DNA of 64,000 nucleotides. Origin: Rhodocyclaceae bacterium (GTDB lineage: Bacteria; Pseudomonadota; Gammaproteobacteria; Burkholderiales; Rhodocyclaceae). Under the pieces are notes generated by a model, which was not told the origin of the DNA, ran no database searches, and saw only the letters and a list, made by a program, of their open reading frames with translations. The stretch lies in contig JALNXH010000015.1 of the NCBI GenBank assembly GCA_023230455.1, positions 1-64,000 on the forward strand. Reading direction: 5' to 3'. Made by a program: the position numbers and the translations under genes. This document shows positions 24,634 to 31,860 of this stretch, one piece after another (the first letter of the stretch is position 1; every line of letters starts with the position of its first letter).

Positions 24634-25712
24634 GATGTGCCGTTATGGTGTTCGTAATTCAAAGGCAACAGGATCGTGAAACAGGTACGCCCGGGACGCG
24701 AGTCCACTTCGATCGTACCGAAATGCTGCTGCACAAAACTCTGGGCCAACGTCAGCCCCAGTCCGCTACCCCCTTCACGACCGGAAACTAGAGGATAGAA
24801 GATCTTGTCCCGAATTGCCTCCGGAATACCTGGACCGTTGTCGATCACTTGCAATTCGAGTGCCAGCGGATAACGCTTCTTCGCCAGGGTGACCTGGCGT
24901 TGTGCACGTGTGCGGAAAACGATTTCGCCTTTGCCGCTCATCGCCTGGGCGGCATTGCGGGCAATGTTGAGAATCGCCTGGATCAGCTGTTCGCGATCGC
25001 CGGTCAAATCCGGCAGCGAAGTATCGTAGTCGCGCCGTACCCGGACGCCGGCGAATTCGGCGTGAATCAGGCGCAGCACCCGTTCGAGGATTTCATGGAT
25101 GCTCACCTGCGACGGTTGCATCGTACGATGCGACGAGAGCAGTCGCTGCATCAGATCCTGCAACCGGTCGGCTTCGCTGATGATGACCTGGGTGTATTCG
25201 CGCAAGAACGGGTTGTTCAGCTCACGTTCCAGTAGCTGCGCGGAGCCGCGGATGCCGCCGAGCGGGTTCTTGATTTCGTGGGCAAGATTGCGCACCAGGT
25301 CGCGATTCGCCTGCTGCTGCACCGCTTCGCGTTCCTCGCGCGCCACCTTGAGCTGCTGATCAATCGGGCGGAATTCCAGCAGCAAAGTGGCTCCCTCGAC
25401 CTCAACTGGGGTTACCGTGCAATCCAGGTGCAGGGGCAGGTGCTCGCCACGAGCCACTTCGATGTTGTGCCCGGTATAGCTCCAGTTGTTGCGCACCGCG
25501 CTCTCCAGCGCCGCATTCACCACTTTGGAAGCGCCCAACAATTGGGATAGAGGGCGCCCCAACCAAGTGCGCTGGCTCACCGCGAAAAGGTTCTCCGCTG
25601 CCGGATTGAGGTGGCGAATCAGTTCCTTGTCGTCGAGCAGGATGACCGCCGAGGAGAGCAGATCGAGACCGGCAAAGGCATCATTCCTGGCAGTAGGGAC
25701 GGGGGCGCTCAT
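24630..25712 (-). CDS. ntrB: Nitrogen sensor histidine kinase NtrB
   Basis: This 360-residue cytoplasmic kinase has an N-terminal PAS domain (about 15-115), the phosphorylatable H145 in NLAHEIKNPLGGIRG, and a C-terminal ATPase domain with N box and G boxes (DNGPGIPEAI, GGSGLGLTLA). It phosphorylates or dephosphorylates NtrC depending on PII protein. There are no membrane helices, as expected for NtrB. It overlaps ntrC by ATGA and lies 53 bases after a DUF4124 gene on the same strand. Confidence 0.95.
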   Translation of the reverse strand: MSAPVPTARNDAFAGLDLLSSAVILLDDKELIRHLNPAAENLFAVSQRTWLGRPLSQLLGASKVVNAALESAVRNNWSYTGHNIEVARGEHLPLHLDCTVTPVEVEGATLLLEFRPIDQQLKVAREEREAVQQQANRDLVRNLAHEIKNPLGGIRGSAQLLERELNNPFLREYTQVIISEADRLQDLMQRLLSSHRTMQPSQVSIHEILERVLRLIHAEFAGVRVRRDYDTSLPDLTGDREQLIQAILNIARNAAQAMSGKGEIVFRTRAQRQVTLAKKRYPLALELQVIDNGPGIPEAIRDKIFYPLVSGREGGSGLGLTLAQSFVQQHFGTIEVDSRPGRTCFTILLPLNYEHHNGTS

Positions 25713-25765
25713 TGCACGCTATCAGCAAGAAGCAAGCCATTGCAGCCCCGCCGTTCCGCGGCCAT

Positions 25766-26224
25766 TTACTTGAGTGCGGACATCTCGCGGCGCAGTGCAT
25801 CGAGATTCCGCTCGTGCAGGGCAACCCGGTCGCGCAGAGCCTGCTGGCCCGCAGCCGGCAGCCGCACAGCGTCCGGTTCCGCCAAGGATTTCCTGGCGTC
25901 CTCGAGATTCTTCTGCTCGGACTTGAATTCCTGATCGAGCAGATACCGCCGGTCTGAATCGCGGTTGCGCTGCTGATCCTTGCTGACGCGCGGAAACCCA
26001 GCCGCTGTAGCGCTGGAGGCCGCAACGGGCCGCGGCTTGGTGGCCGGGGTCGAACGCTCCTCGGAAATCACCGTGCAATTGCGCAACCCGGCTTTGCTTG
26101 TCGCATACGTCGCGTGACCGGTGTCGTCGGTACATTTGTACAAGGTCGAAGCGTCGGTCCGGCCTGCAGTCAGGCAGGCGATCAGCATGGCGATCAGCGG
26201 AGCTACGGTGCGGCTGTTTTGCAT
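25766..26224 (-). CDS. DUF4124 exported protein
   Basis: This 152-residue secreted protein has a signal peptide (about 1-25, ending near GRTDA-S), then the small DUF4124 domain with YKCTDDTGHATYAT and a second Cys at RNC, likely a disulfide pair. The C-terminal half is a charged helix or coiled coil (DQEFKSEQKNLEDARKSLAE). The function is unknown. It sits between glnA and ntrB, a place where betaproteobacteria often keep such a gene. The terminator after glnA suggests it is made mainly from its own promoter. Confidence 0.8.
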   Translation of the reverse strand: MQNSRTVAPLIAMLIACLTAGRTDASTLYKCTDDTGHATYATSKAGLRNCTVISEERSTPATKPRPVAASSATAAGFPRVSKDQQRNRDSDRRYLLDQEFKSEQKNLEDARKSLAEPDAVRLPAAGQQALRDRVALHERNLDALRREMSALK

Positions 26225-26274
26225 TGATAGGCGTCCGGAAATGAGGCGGAGAAAGTGTAGGCCAAGCAGGGGCG

Positions 26275-26301
26275 AAAAAAAAGGACGGGATACCCGTCCT
26301 T
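26275..26301 (-). terminator. Rho-independent terminator of glnA
   Basis: Stem AAGGACGGG (26281-26289), loop ATA, stem CCCGTCCTT (26293-26301). On the minus strand the hairpin is followed by a run of eight T (26282-26275). It lies 23 bases beyond the glnA stop and so ends glnA transcription before the DUF4124-ntrBC genes. Confidence 0.92.
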
Positions 26302-26323
26302 TTCCCTCTGAATCCCGGAGGAT

Positions 26324-27736
26324 TCAGATCGAGTAGTACATGTCGAACTCGACCGGGTGCGTGGTCATCCGGAAGCGGGTCACATCTTCCATCTTGAGCG
26401 CGATGTAGGCATCGATCCAGTCACTGGAGAACACGCCGCCGCGGGTGAGGAACTCGCGATCCTTGTCCAGGTAGTCCAGGGCCTGTTCCAGGCTGGAACA
26501 GACGGTGGGAATCTTGGCATCTTCTTCCGGCGGCAGATCGTAGAGGTTCTTGTCGGCCGGATCGCCGGGGTGAACCTTGTTCTGCACGCCGTCGAGGCCG
26601 GCCATCATCAGCGCAGTGAAGCACAGGTAAGGGTTGGCACCGGGATCGGGGAAGCGGGTTTCGATGCGCCGCGCCTTGTCGCTATGGACAAACGGGATGC
26701 GGATCGAGGCGGAACGGTTCTTGGCCGAGTAGGCCAGTTTCACCGGGGCCTCGAAGCCAGGCACCAGACGCTTGTAGGAATTGGTCAGCGGGTTGGTGAT
26801 GGCGTTCAGGGCGCGAGCATGCTTGATGATGCCGCCAATGTAGTACAGGGCGAATTCGGACAGGCCGGCGTAGCCGTTGCCGGCGAACAGGTTCTTGCCG
26901 TCCTTCCAGATCGACTGGTGCACATGCATGCCGGAACCATTGTCGCCAACGATGGGCTTGGGCATGAACGTAGCCGTCTTGCCGTACTGATGGGCGACGT
27001 TATGCACTACGTACTTCAGGGCCTGGGTCCAGTCGGCACGACGCACCAGAGTGTTGAATTTGGTACCGATTTCATTCTGGCCGGCGGTGGCCACTTCGTG
27101 GTGATGCACTTCGACGGGGATGCCGATGGCTTCCAGTGCCAGCACCATCTCAGCGCGCACGTCATTGAAGGAATCGACCGGGGGCACCGGGAAATAGCCG
27201 CCTTTGACGCCGGGACGATGGCCGGTATTGCCGCCCTCGAATTTTTCAGAGGAGGACCAGGCGGCTTCCTCGGAGTTGATCTTGACGTGGGCGCCGGACA
27301 TATCCACACCCCACTCGACGGAGTCGAAGATGAAGAATTCGGGTTCCGGGCCGAAGTAGGCCGTGTCGCCGATGCCGGAGGACTTCAGGTAGGCCTCGGC
27401 ACGCTTGGCGATGGAGCGCGGATCGCGGTCATAGCCCTTGCCGTCGGCTGGATCTACCACATCGCAGGTTAACACCAGGGTGGTTTGATCGAAGAAGGGG
27501 TCGATGTAAGCCGTTGCCGGATCAGGCATCAGCTGCATGTCAGAGGCTTGAATGCCCTTCCAACCGGCAATCGAGGAACCGTCGAAGGCATGGCCGTCTT
27601 CGAACTTTTCCAGGCCGAAAGCGGACACGGGCACGCCGACGTGCTGTTCCTTGCCGCGGGTATCGGTGAAACGAAAGTCGACAAACTTGACTTCCTGTTC
27701 CTTGACAATCTTCATCACATCTTGAGGCGTGGTCAT
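26324..27736 (-). CDS. glnA: Glutamine synthetase type I
   Basis: This 470-residue dodecameric enzyme makes glutamine from glutamate, ammonia and ATP. Its signatures are FDGSSIAGWKGI, the ATP-binding KPIVGDNGSGMHVHQS, and the adenylylation loop KNLYDLPPEE with target tyrosine Y399, so activity should be controlled by GlnE. The start ATG at 27736 has an AGGAG 10 bases upstream. A sigma54 promoter and two NtrC-type sites lie upstream and a strong terminator downstream, so it forms a one-gene transcription unit next to its regulators ntrB and ntrC. Confidence 0.97.
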   Translation of the reverse strand: MTTPQDVMKIVKEQEVKFVDFRFTDTRGKEQHVGVPVSAFGLEKFEDGHAFDGSSIAGWKGIQASDMQLMPDPATAYIDPFFDQTTLVLTCDVVDPADGKGYDRDPRSIAKRAEAYLKSSGIGDTAYFGPEPEFFIFDSVEWGVDMSGAHVKINSEEAAWSSSEKFEGGNTGHRPGVKGGYFPVPPVDSFNDVRAEMVLALEAIGIPVEVHHHEVATAGQNEIGTKFNTLVRRADWTQALKYVVHNVAHQYGKTATFMPKPIVGDNGSGMHVHQSIWKDGKNLFAGNGYAGLSEFALYYIGGIIKHARALNAITNPLTNSYKRLVPGFEAPVKLAYSAKNRSASIRIPFVHSDKARRIETRFPDPGANPYLCFTALMMAGLDGVQNKVHPGDPADKNLYDLPPEEDAKIPTVCSSLEQALDYLDKDREFLTRGGVFSSDWIDAYIALKMEDVTRFRMTTHPVEFDMYYSI

Positions 27737-27802
27737 GAGGTTGCGCTCCTAAACAGAATTTGCAATTTAAGCCTTGCGAAAAAATCGTTGCGAGGGCGGG
27801 TC

Positions 27803-27818
27803 AGCAGTTTCCATGCCA
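27803..27818 (-). promoter_or_regulatory. Sigma54 (-24/-12) promoter of glnA
   Basis: The minus strand reads TGGCATGGAAACTGCT against the consensus TGGCACGNNNNTTGCW: 14 of 16 positions match, with exact GG-N10-GC spacing. The start of transcription should be near 27792, giving a leader of about 56 bases before the glnA ATG at 27736. Confidence 0.82.
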
Positions 27819-27880
27819 CGCCTCAAGCGGGAACCGGGCATTGTGCCACAAAGGGATAGCAACCCGCCCCGAGTCTGCGT

Positions 27881-27897
27881 CGAACCAATTTGGTGCG
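27881..27897. promoter_or_regulatory. NtrC-binding site (promoter-proximal) of glnA
   Basis: On the minus strand CGCACCAAATTGGTTCG matches TGCACCANNNTGGTGCA at 10 of 14 defined positions. It is centred about 97 bases upstream of the predicted glnA start, a usual enhancer distance. Confidence 0.7.
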
Positions 27898-27910
27898 GAC
27901 TCTGAAATTG

Positions 27911-27927
27911 GGCACTAATATGGTGCA
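27911..27927. promoter_or_regulatory. NtrC-binding site (distal) of glnA, overlapping a CDF gene end
   Basis: On the minus strand TGCACCATATTAGTGCC matches the NtrC dyad at 12 of 14 defined positions. Its centre is 30 bases (about three helical turns) from the other site, as in enteric glnA enhancers. It overlaps the last codons and stop of the CDF gene (ends 27915). Confidence 0.75.
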
Positions 27928-29102
27928 ATTTTGCAATTCAGGCTGATCGAGCGGAACCACGGGTCGTCCGCCAGAGCCTTCGTCAGTCGGGCCCTCAAAC
28001 GTCCGGCACGTTCCGGATCAGCCAGTATTGTCGTATTGAGAAACACGTCGGCCTCGACTTGTCGGCCCAGATAATGGAATACCGTGTCTTCGAGATCGGG
28101 CAAATCGTCTTCCCCAAGAAGCGAGCGAAGATGTTCGATAAGCATTTGCCGATCGGGCAACTTCCCCGGCCAAGTGGCCGGATCGAGATCGTTCTCGGCA
28201 TCGACGTGCACCAGTACGTCGAGAATGTCCGGATGGGCGCTGAGGGTTCGAATGCGCGCAGTTTCGGCAATCAGATGCCCCTCGGACACGCTGATACGCG
28301 GATTGACCTGGATATGCGCGTCGACCAGCGCCTTATGCCCCATGCGCCGGGTGCGCAACTCATGCAGGCCGACGACCCCGGGCACCGCCTCGATACTTTC
28401 CCTGATGCGCGCCACTTCGTCTGCCGACAAACCGGTGTCCACCAGTTCGCGCAGCGCATCCCAGGCGAACTGCACGCCCGCCTTGACAATCATGGCTCCG
28501 ACCACGATAGCCGCCGCGGCATCGGCAAAGGGGAAACCGGCAAGCGCACCGCCGATGCCGGCCGCCACCACCAGCGACGACAAAGCGTCGGCGCGCGCGT
28601 GCCAGGCGTTGGCCACCAGCATCGGCGAGCGCAGCCGTTCGGCCACCTTCAGCATATAGCGGAACAGGCCTTCCTTGCCGGCCAGCGTGGCCAACGCGGC
28701 CCACATTGCCGCCACACCGACCGCCGGCAGGTTGTCCAGATTCTGCAAACGGCCCACCGCAGAGATCAGGATACCGGCACCGGTAGACGCCAGCAGTGCT
28801 CCGAGCAACAGTGAAGCTGCGGTTTCGATGCGGCCGTGGCCGTAGGGGTGCGATTCGTCGGCGGCTTCCGCACTCTTGTTGTTGGCGTAAAGGACGAAGC
28901 CGTCGGCCACGATGTCGGACAGCGTATGCATCGCATCGGCAATCAGGCTCTGGGAATGTGCGATCCAGCCGACCACCAGTTGCATGGCGGTCAGCAGCAC
29001 GTTAACCGCAATGCTGATCCAGGTAATGCGACTGCCCTCCCGAAGACGGTGAGTGTCTGTCGGTGCGGACTGAAACGGCGAGTGGGCGTGTTCGCGTGCC
29101 AT
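27915..29102 (-). CDS. Cation diffusion facilitator (metal efflux)
   Basis: This 395-residue inner-membrane metal/proton antiporter has six TM helices. The paired metal-site motifs are H-x3-D in TM2 (ADAMHTLSDIVAD) and again in TM5 (HARADALSSL). A His segment SHPYGHGRIET lies in the loop after TM2. The C-terminal cytoplasmic region is longer than usual (about 290-395) and could hold an extra dimerisation or regulatory domain. The metal is not determinable; zinc, iron or cobalt are typical. The start at 29102 is chosen because the upstream frame (to 29762) only runs antisense to the rhodanese gene. Confidence 0.88.
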   Translation of the reverse strand: MAREHAHSPFQSAPTDTHRLREGSRITWISIAVNVLLTAMQLVVGWIAHSQSLIADAMHTLSDIVADGFVLYANNKSAEAADESHPYGHGRIETAASLLLGALLASTGAGILISAVGRLQNLDNLPAVGVAAMWAALATLAGKEGLFRYMLKVAERLRSPMLVANAWHARADALSSLVVAAGIGGALAGFPFADAAAAIVVGAMIVKAGVQFAWDALRELVDTGLSADEVARIRESIEAVPGVVGLHELRTRRMGHKALVDAHIQVNPRISVSEGHLIAETARIRTLSAHPDILDVLVHVDAENDLDPATWPGKLPDRQMLIEHLRSLLGEDDLPDLEDTVFHYLGRQVEADVFLNTTILADPERAGRLRARLTKALADDPWFRSISLNCKIAPY

Positions 29103-29162
29103 GAAGGTCTGACTTATACTTGAAGGCCCGATTTTAGCGCTCGTTGCAAAGGCGCCAGGCAC

Positions 29163-29615
29163 ATGACCCGTCTCAATGAAATCCTCACCCTCGCCCAGGA
29201 ACGCGCCGAAAAACTCGGCCTGCCCTACGAAGGCGCGCTCACTCCGACCGAAGCCAGCGCGCTGCTGACCCTGGTACCCAACGCGAAGCTGGTGGATGTG
29301 CGTTCCCGCGCGGAATGGGACTGGGTGGGCCGCATTCCCGGCGCGCTGGAGATCGAATGGCAAAGCTACCCGGGCGGCGTCCCCAATATCCATTTCGTTG
29401 CCGAGCTGAGGCACGCAGTCACCACCGAAATGCTGCTGCTGTTCATCTGCCGCTCCGGAGCACGCTCCAGCGCCGCCGCGAAAGCGGCTGCCGAAGCGGG
29501 TTTCCCCGATTGCTACAATGTGCTCGAAGGCTTCGAGGGCGACAAGGACGAAAAAGGCCGGCGCGGAACGCTCAATGGCTGGCGCCATGCCGGGCTGCCC
29601 TGGACGCAAAGTTAA
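29163..29615 (+). CDS. Rhodanese-domain sulfurtransferase
   Basis: A single-domain rhodanese of 150 residues with LVDVRSRAEWDWVG and the active-site loop FICRSGARSS carrying the persulfide-forming cysteine. It lacks a signal peptide, so it acts in the cytoplasm on an unknown sulfur acceptor. It is divergent from the CDF gene with about 60 bases between and is followed by nadA after 52 bases. A link to Fe-S supply for NadA is possible but only inference. Confidence 0.88.
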   Translation: MTRLNEILTLAQERAEKLGLPYEGALTPTEASALLTLVPNAKLVDVRSRAEWDWVGRIPGALEIEWQSYPGGVPNIHFVAELRHAVTTEMLLLFICRSGARSSAAAKAAAEAGFPDCYNVLEGFEGDKDEKGRRGTLNGWRHAGLPWTQS

Positions 29616-29667
29616 TCCACCTTCCAACCGACCCGGTTCCGCCTGATCGCGGCAACCGCTCAAACCG

Positions 29668-30765
29668 ATGCAATCGTCAATCATCAGCTTCGACCGCTTC
29701 AATGCCCTCGCCGACCAGGAAGCGCAGCAGCGCATCCTCGCCGCCAAGGCCGCACTCGGCAAGCGAGTCGTTATTCTCGGCCACCATTACCAGCGTGCCG
29801 ATGTGTTCCGCCACGCCGACCTCGCTGGCGATTCGCTGAAGCTCTCCCGCCTAGCGTCGCAGACCGATGCAGAATACATTGTCTTCTGCGGCGTGCATTT
29901 CATGGCCGAAGTGGCGGACATCATGTCCAAACCGGAGCAGATCTCGATCCTGCCCGACCTCGCCGCCGGCTGTTCGATGGCCGACATGGCCAATCTCGCC
30001 AAAGTCGAGCGCTGCTGGCGCGAACTGGGAGAGGTGCTCGACCCCGACCAGCAGGTCACCCCGGTCACCTACATCAACTCCGCCGCCGACCTGAAGGCGT
30101 TTTGCGGCGACCACGGCGGCATCGTCTGTACCTCGTCGAACGCCCCAACTATTCTCAAGTGGTCGTTCGCCCAACGCGAGAAAGTGCTGTTCTTCCCCGA
30201 CCAGCACCTCGGGCGCTGGAGCGGCCACAAGATGGACATCCCGCTGGATGAAATGGTGGTGTGGGATCCCGACCTGGAAATGGGCGGCCTCACCGCCGAG
30301 CAGATCCGCAACGCGAAGATCCTGCTCTGGAAGGGCCACTGCTCGGTGCATCAGATGTTCCAGCCGGCGCACATCCTCAAGTTCCGCAACCAGTATCCGG
30401 ACGGCATCGTCATTTCGCATCCGGAATGCGCCTTCGAGGTCTGTCGCCAGTCGGACTACGTCGGCAGCACGGAATACATTCTCAACACGGTGAAGGCGGC
30501 GCCACACAATACGCGCTGGCTGGTCGGCACCGAGCTCAATCTGGTGGAACGCCTGGCCGACGAGGTCAAGCATGAAGGCAAAGTCGTCCAGTTCATGGCG
30601 CCGACGGTCTGTATGTGTTCGACCATGCAACGCATCGACCCGCAACATCTGGCCTGGACGCTGGAGAATCTCGTCGCGGGGCGGGTAGTGAACCGCATCG
30701 AGGTGCCGCCGCACGAAGCCGTGCTGGCCAAAATCGCCCTCGACCGGATGCTGGCCGTTTCGTAG
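29668..30765 (+). CDS. nadA: Quinolinate synthase A
   Basis: This 365-residue [4Fe-4S] enzyme condenses iminoaspartate with dihydroxyacetone phosphate to quinolinate in NAD synthesis. It has the GHHYQRADV start motif and three cluster cysteines in AAGCSMADM, HPECAFEVC and PTVCMCSTM. Length matches the proteobacterial type. Neither nadB nor nadC is adjacent. The ATG at 29668 follows a weak ribosome site. The next gene starts 72 bases downstream across a perfect palindrome. Confidence 0.94.
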   Translation: MQSSIISFDRFNALADQEAQQRILAAKAALGKRVVILGHHYQRADVFRHADLAGDSLKLSRLASQTDAEYIVFCGVHFMAEVADIMSKPEQISILPDLAAGCSMADMANLAKVERCWRELGEVLDPDQQVTPVTYINSAADLKAFCGDHGGIVCTSSNAPTILKWSFAQREKVLFFPDQHLGRWSGHKMDIPLDEMVVWDPDLEMGGLTAEQIRNAKILLWKGHCSVHQMFQPAHILKFRNQYPDGIVISHPECAFEVCRQSDYVGSTEYILNTVKAAPHNTRWLVGTELNLVERLADEVKHEGKVVQFMAPTVCMCSTMQRIDPQHLAWTLENLVAGRVVNRIEVPPHEAVLAKIALDRMLAVS

Positions 30766-30820
30766 TCTCCTCCGACATACCGGCAGAAGCGGCGTTCGGC
30801 TTTTGCCCGAAAGGCAGCAG

Positions 30821-30840
30821 CATATTACTATAGTAATATG
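30821..30840. promoter_or_regulatory. 20-bp perfect palindrome overlapping a start codon
   Basis: CATATTACTATAGTAATATG is a perfect 20-base palindrome in an otherwise GC-rich spacer. Its last three bases are the predicted ATG of the binding-lipoprotein gene. It has the form of a dimeric-regulator operator and contains TATAGT, which could be a -10 hexamer. It does not look like a terminator because no T run follows the 10-base arms. Confidence 0.6.
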
Positions 30841-31860
30841 TTTGATCATCCAGAATGCATGTTCGGGAGTCGCTTTTCCAGACGGCCGGCCGATTCGGGC
30901 CGGCGTCGCATCGTGCTCGGGCTGAGCAGCCTGGCGCTTGCCGGCTTGTGCGGCTGCGGGGCAAACCGGCAGCCGTTGCGGATCGCCAGCCAGGTCTGGC
31001 CCGGATATGAATTCATGTTCCTTGCCCGCGACGAAGGCTGGCTCGATCCGGGGCAAATCCGGCTGATCGAAACCACTTCCGCGACCGACTCGATGCATCT
31101 GCTTTCCGCCGGCATGGCCGACGGCGCCGCGCTCACGCTGGACGAAGTGCTGCGGGTCCGTGCCGGCGGCATTCCACTGGTCGTCGTTGCCGTATTCGAC
31201 TTTTCCTCCGGCGCCGACGTCCTCCTTGCCCGCCCCGGCATCGCCAAGCTGACGGATATCCGCGGTGCGCGCATCGGCGTCGACCATTCCGCGGTCGGCG
31301 CTCTGATGCTCGGCGAAGCGCTCAGGGTGGCCAAACTGACCGTTGCCGACATCCATCCGGTGCGGCTGTTTCCCGACGAGCAGGAAAAAGCTTGGCGTAG
31401 CGGTCGGATAGACGCGCTGATCACCTACGAACCGGTGGCGACCCGTATCGAAAACCTCGGCGGTATCCGCCTCTTCGACAGCCGCAGCCTTCCCGGCACC
31501 ATCGTCGATGTGCTGGCGATCAACCCACAGGCGCTACAGACCAAGGGCGAGGCCGTGCGCGCGCTAATCGCAGCGCATTTCCGCGCCCTGCAAAGATTTC
31601 GCACCAACCCGCAGGACTCCGCCTACCGACTGGCTCCACGCTTGAAATTCGTCGCCAACGAGGTGCTGGCCACCTACAAGAATCTGAACCTGTCCAGCCT
31701 CAAGGAGAATTGGCGGCTGCTCGGTTCGGCATCGCCGGCGTTGCTCGATACGGCGCAGGAAGTGTCGGCCTTGATGCAAAGCGAAAAGCTGCTTCCCGTC
31801 GCTCCGCCCCTCGCCGGGTTGATCGACCCCGCCTACCTGCCTGCGGCAGAAACGCAGTGA
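30838..31860 (+). CDS. ABC-type substrate-binding lipoprotein (NMT1/THI5/SsuA-like)
   Basis: This 340-residue periplasmic binding protein is anchored through a lipobox (LAGLCGC) after a Tat-like RRRIVLGLSS segment. The binding fold shows IASQVWPGYEFMFLARDEGW, typical of nitrate/sulfonate/pyrimidine-type binding proteins. No permease or ATPase gene is adjacent. The stop overlaps the GTG of a c-di-GMP enzyme gene, so it probably feeds ligand information to signalling and not to import. The ATG at 30838 lies inside a palindrome and has no good ribosome site; ATG 30859 is an alternative. Confidence 0.8.
   Translation: MFDHPECMFGSRFSRRPADSGRRRIVLGLSSLALAGLCGCGANRQPLRIASQVWPGYEFMFLARDEGWLDPGQIRLIETTSATDSMHLLSAGMADGAALTLDEVLRVRAGGIPLVVVAVFDFSSGADVLLARPGIAKLTDIRGARIGVDHSAVGALMLGEALRVAKLTVADIHPVRLFPDEQEKAWRSGRIDALITYEPVATRIENLGGIRLFDSRSLPGTIVDVLAINPQALQTKGEAVRALIAAHFRALQRFRTNPQDSAYRLAPRLKFVANEVLATYKNLNLSSLKENWRLLGSASPALLDTAQEVSALMQSEKLLPVAPPLAGLIDPAYLPAAETQ

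Noticed and set aside
26357..27472. Plus-strand frame opposite glnA
   Set aside because: glnA on the minus strand is certain; the antisense frame has no recognisable fold.
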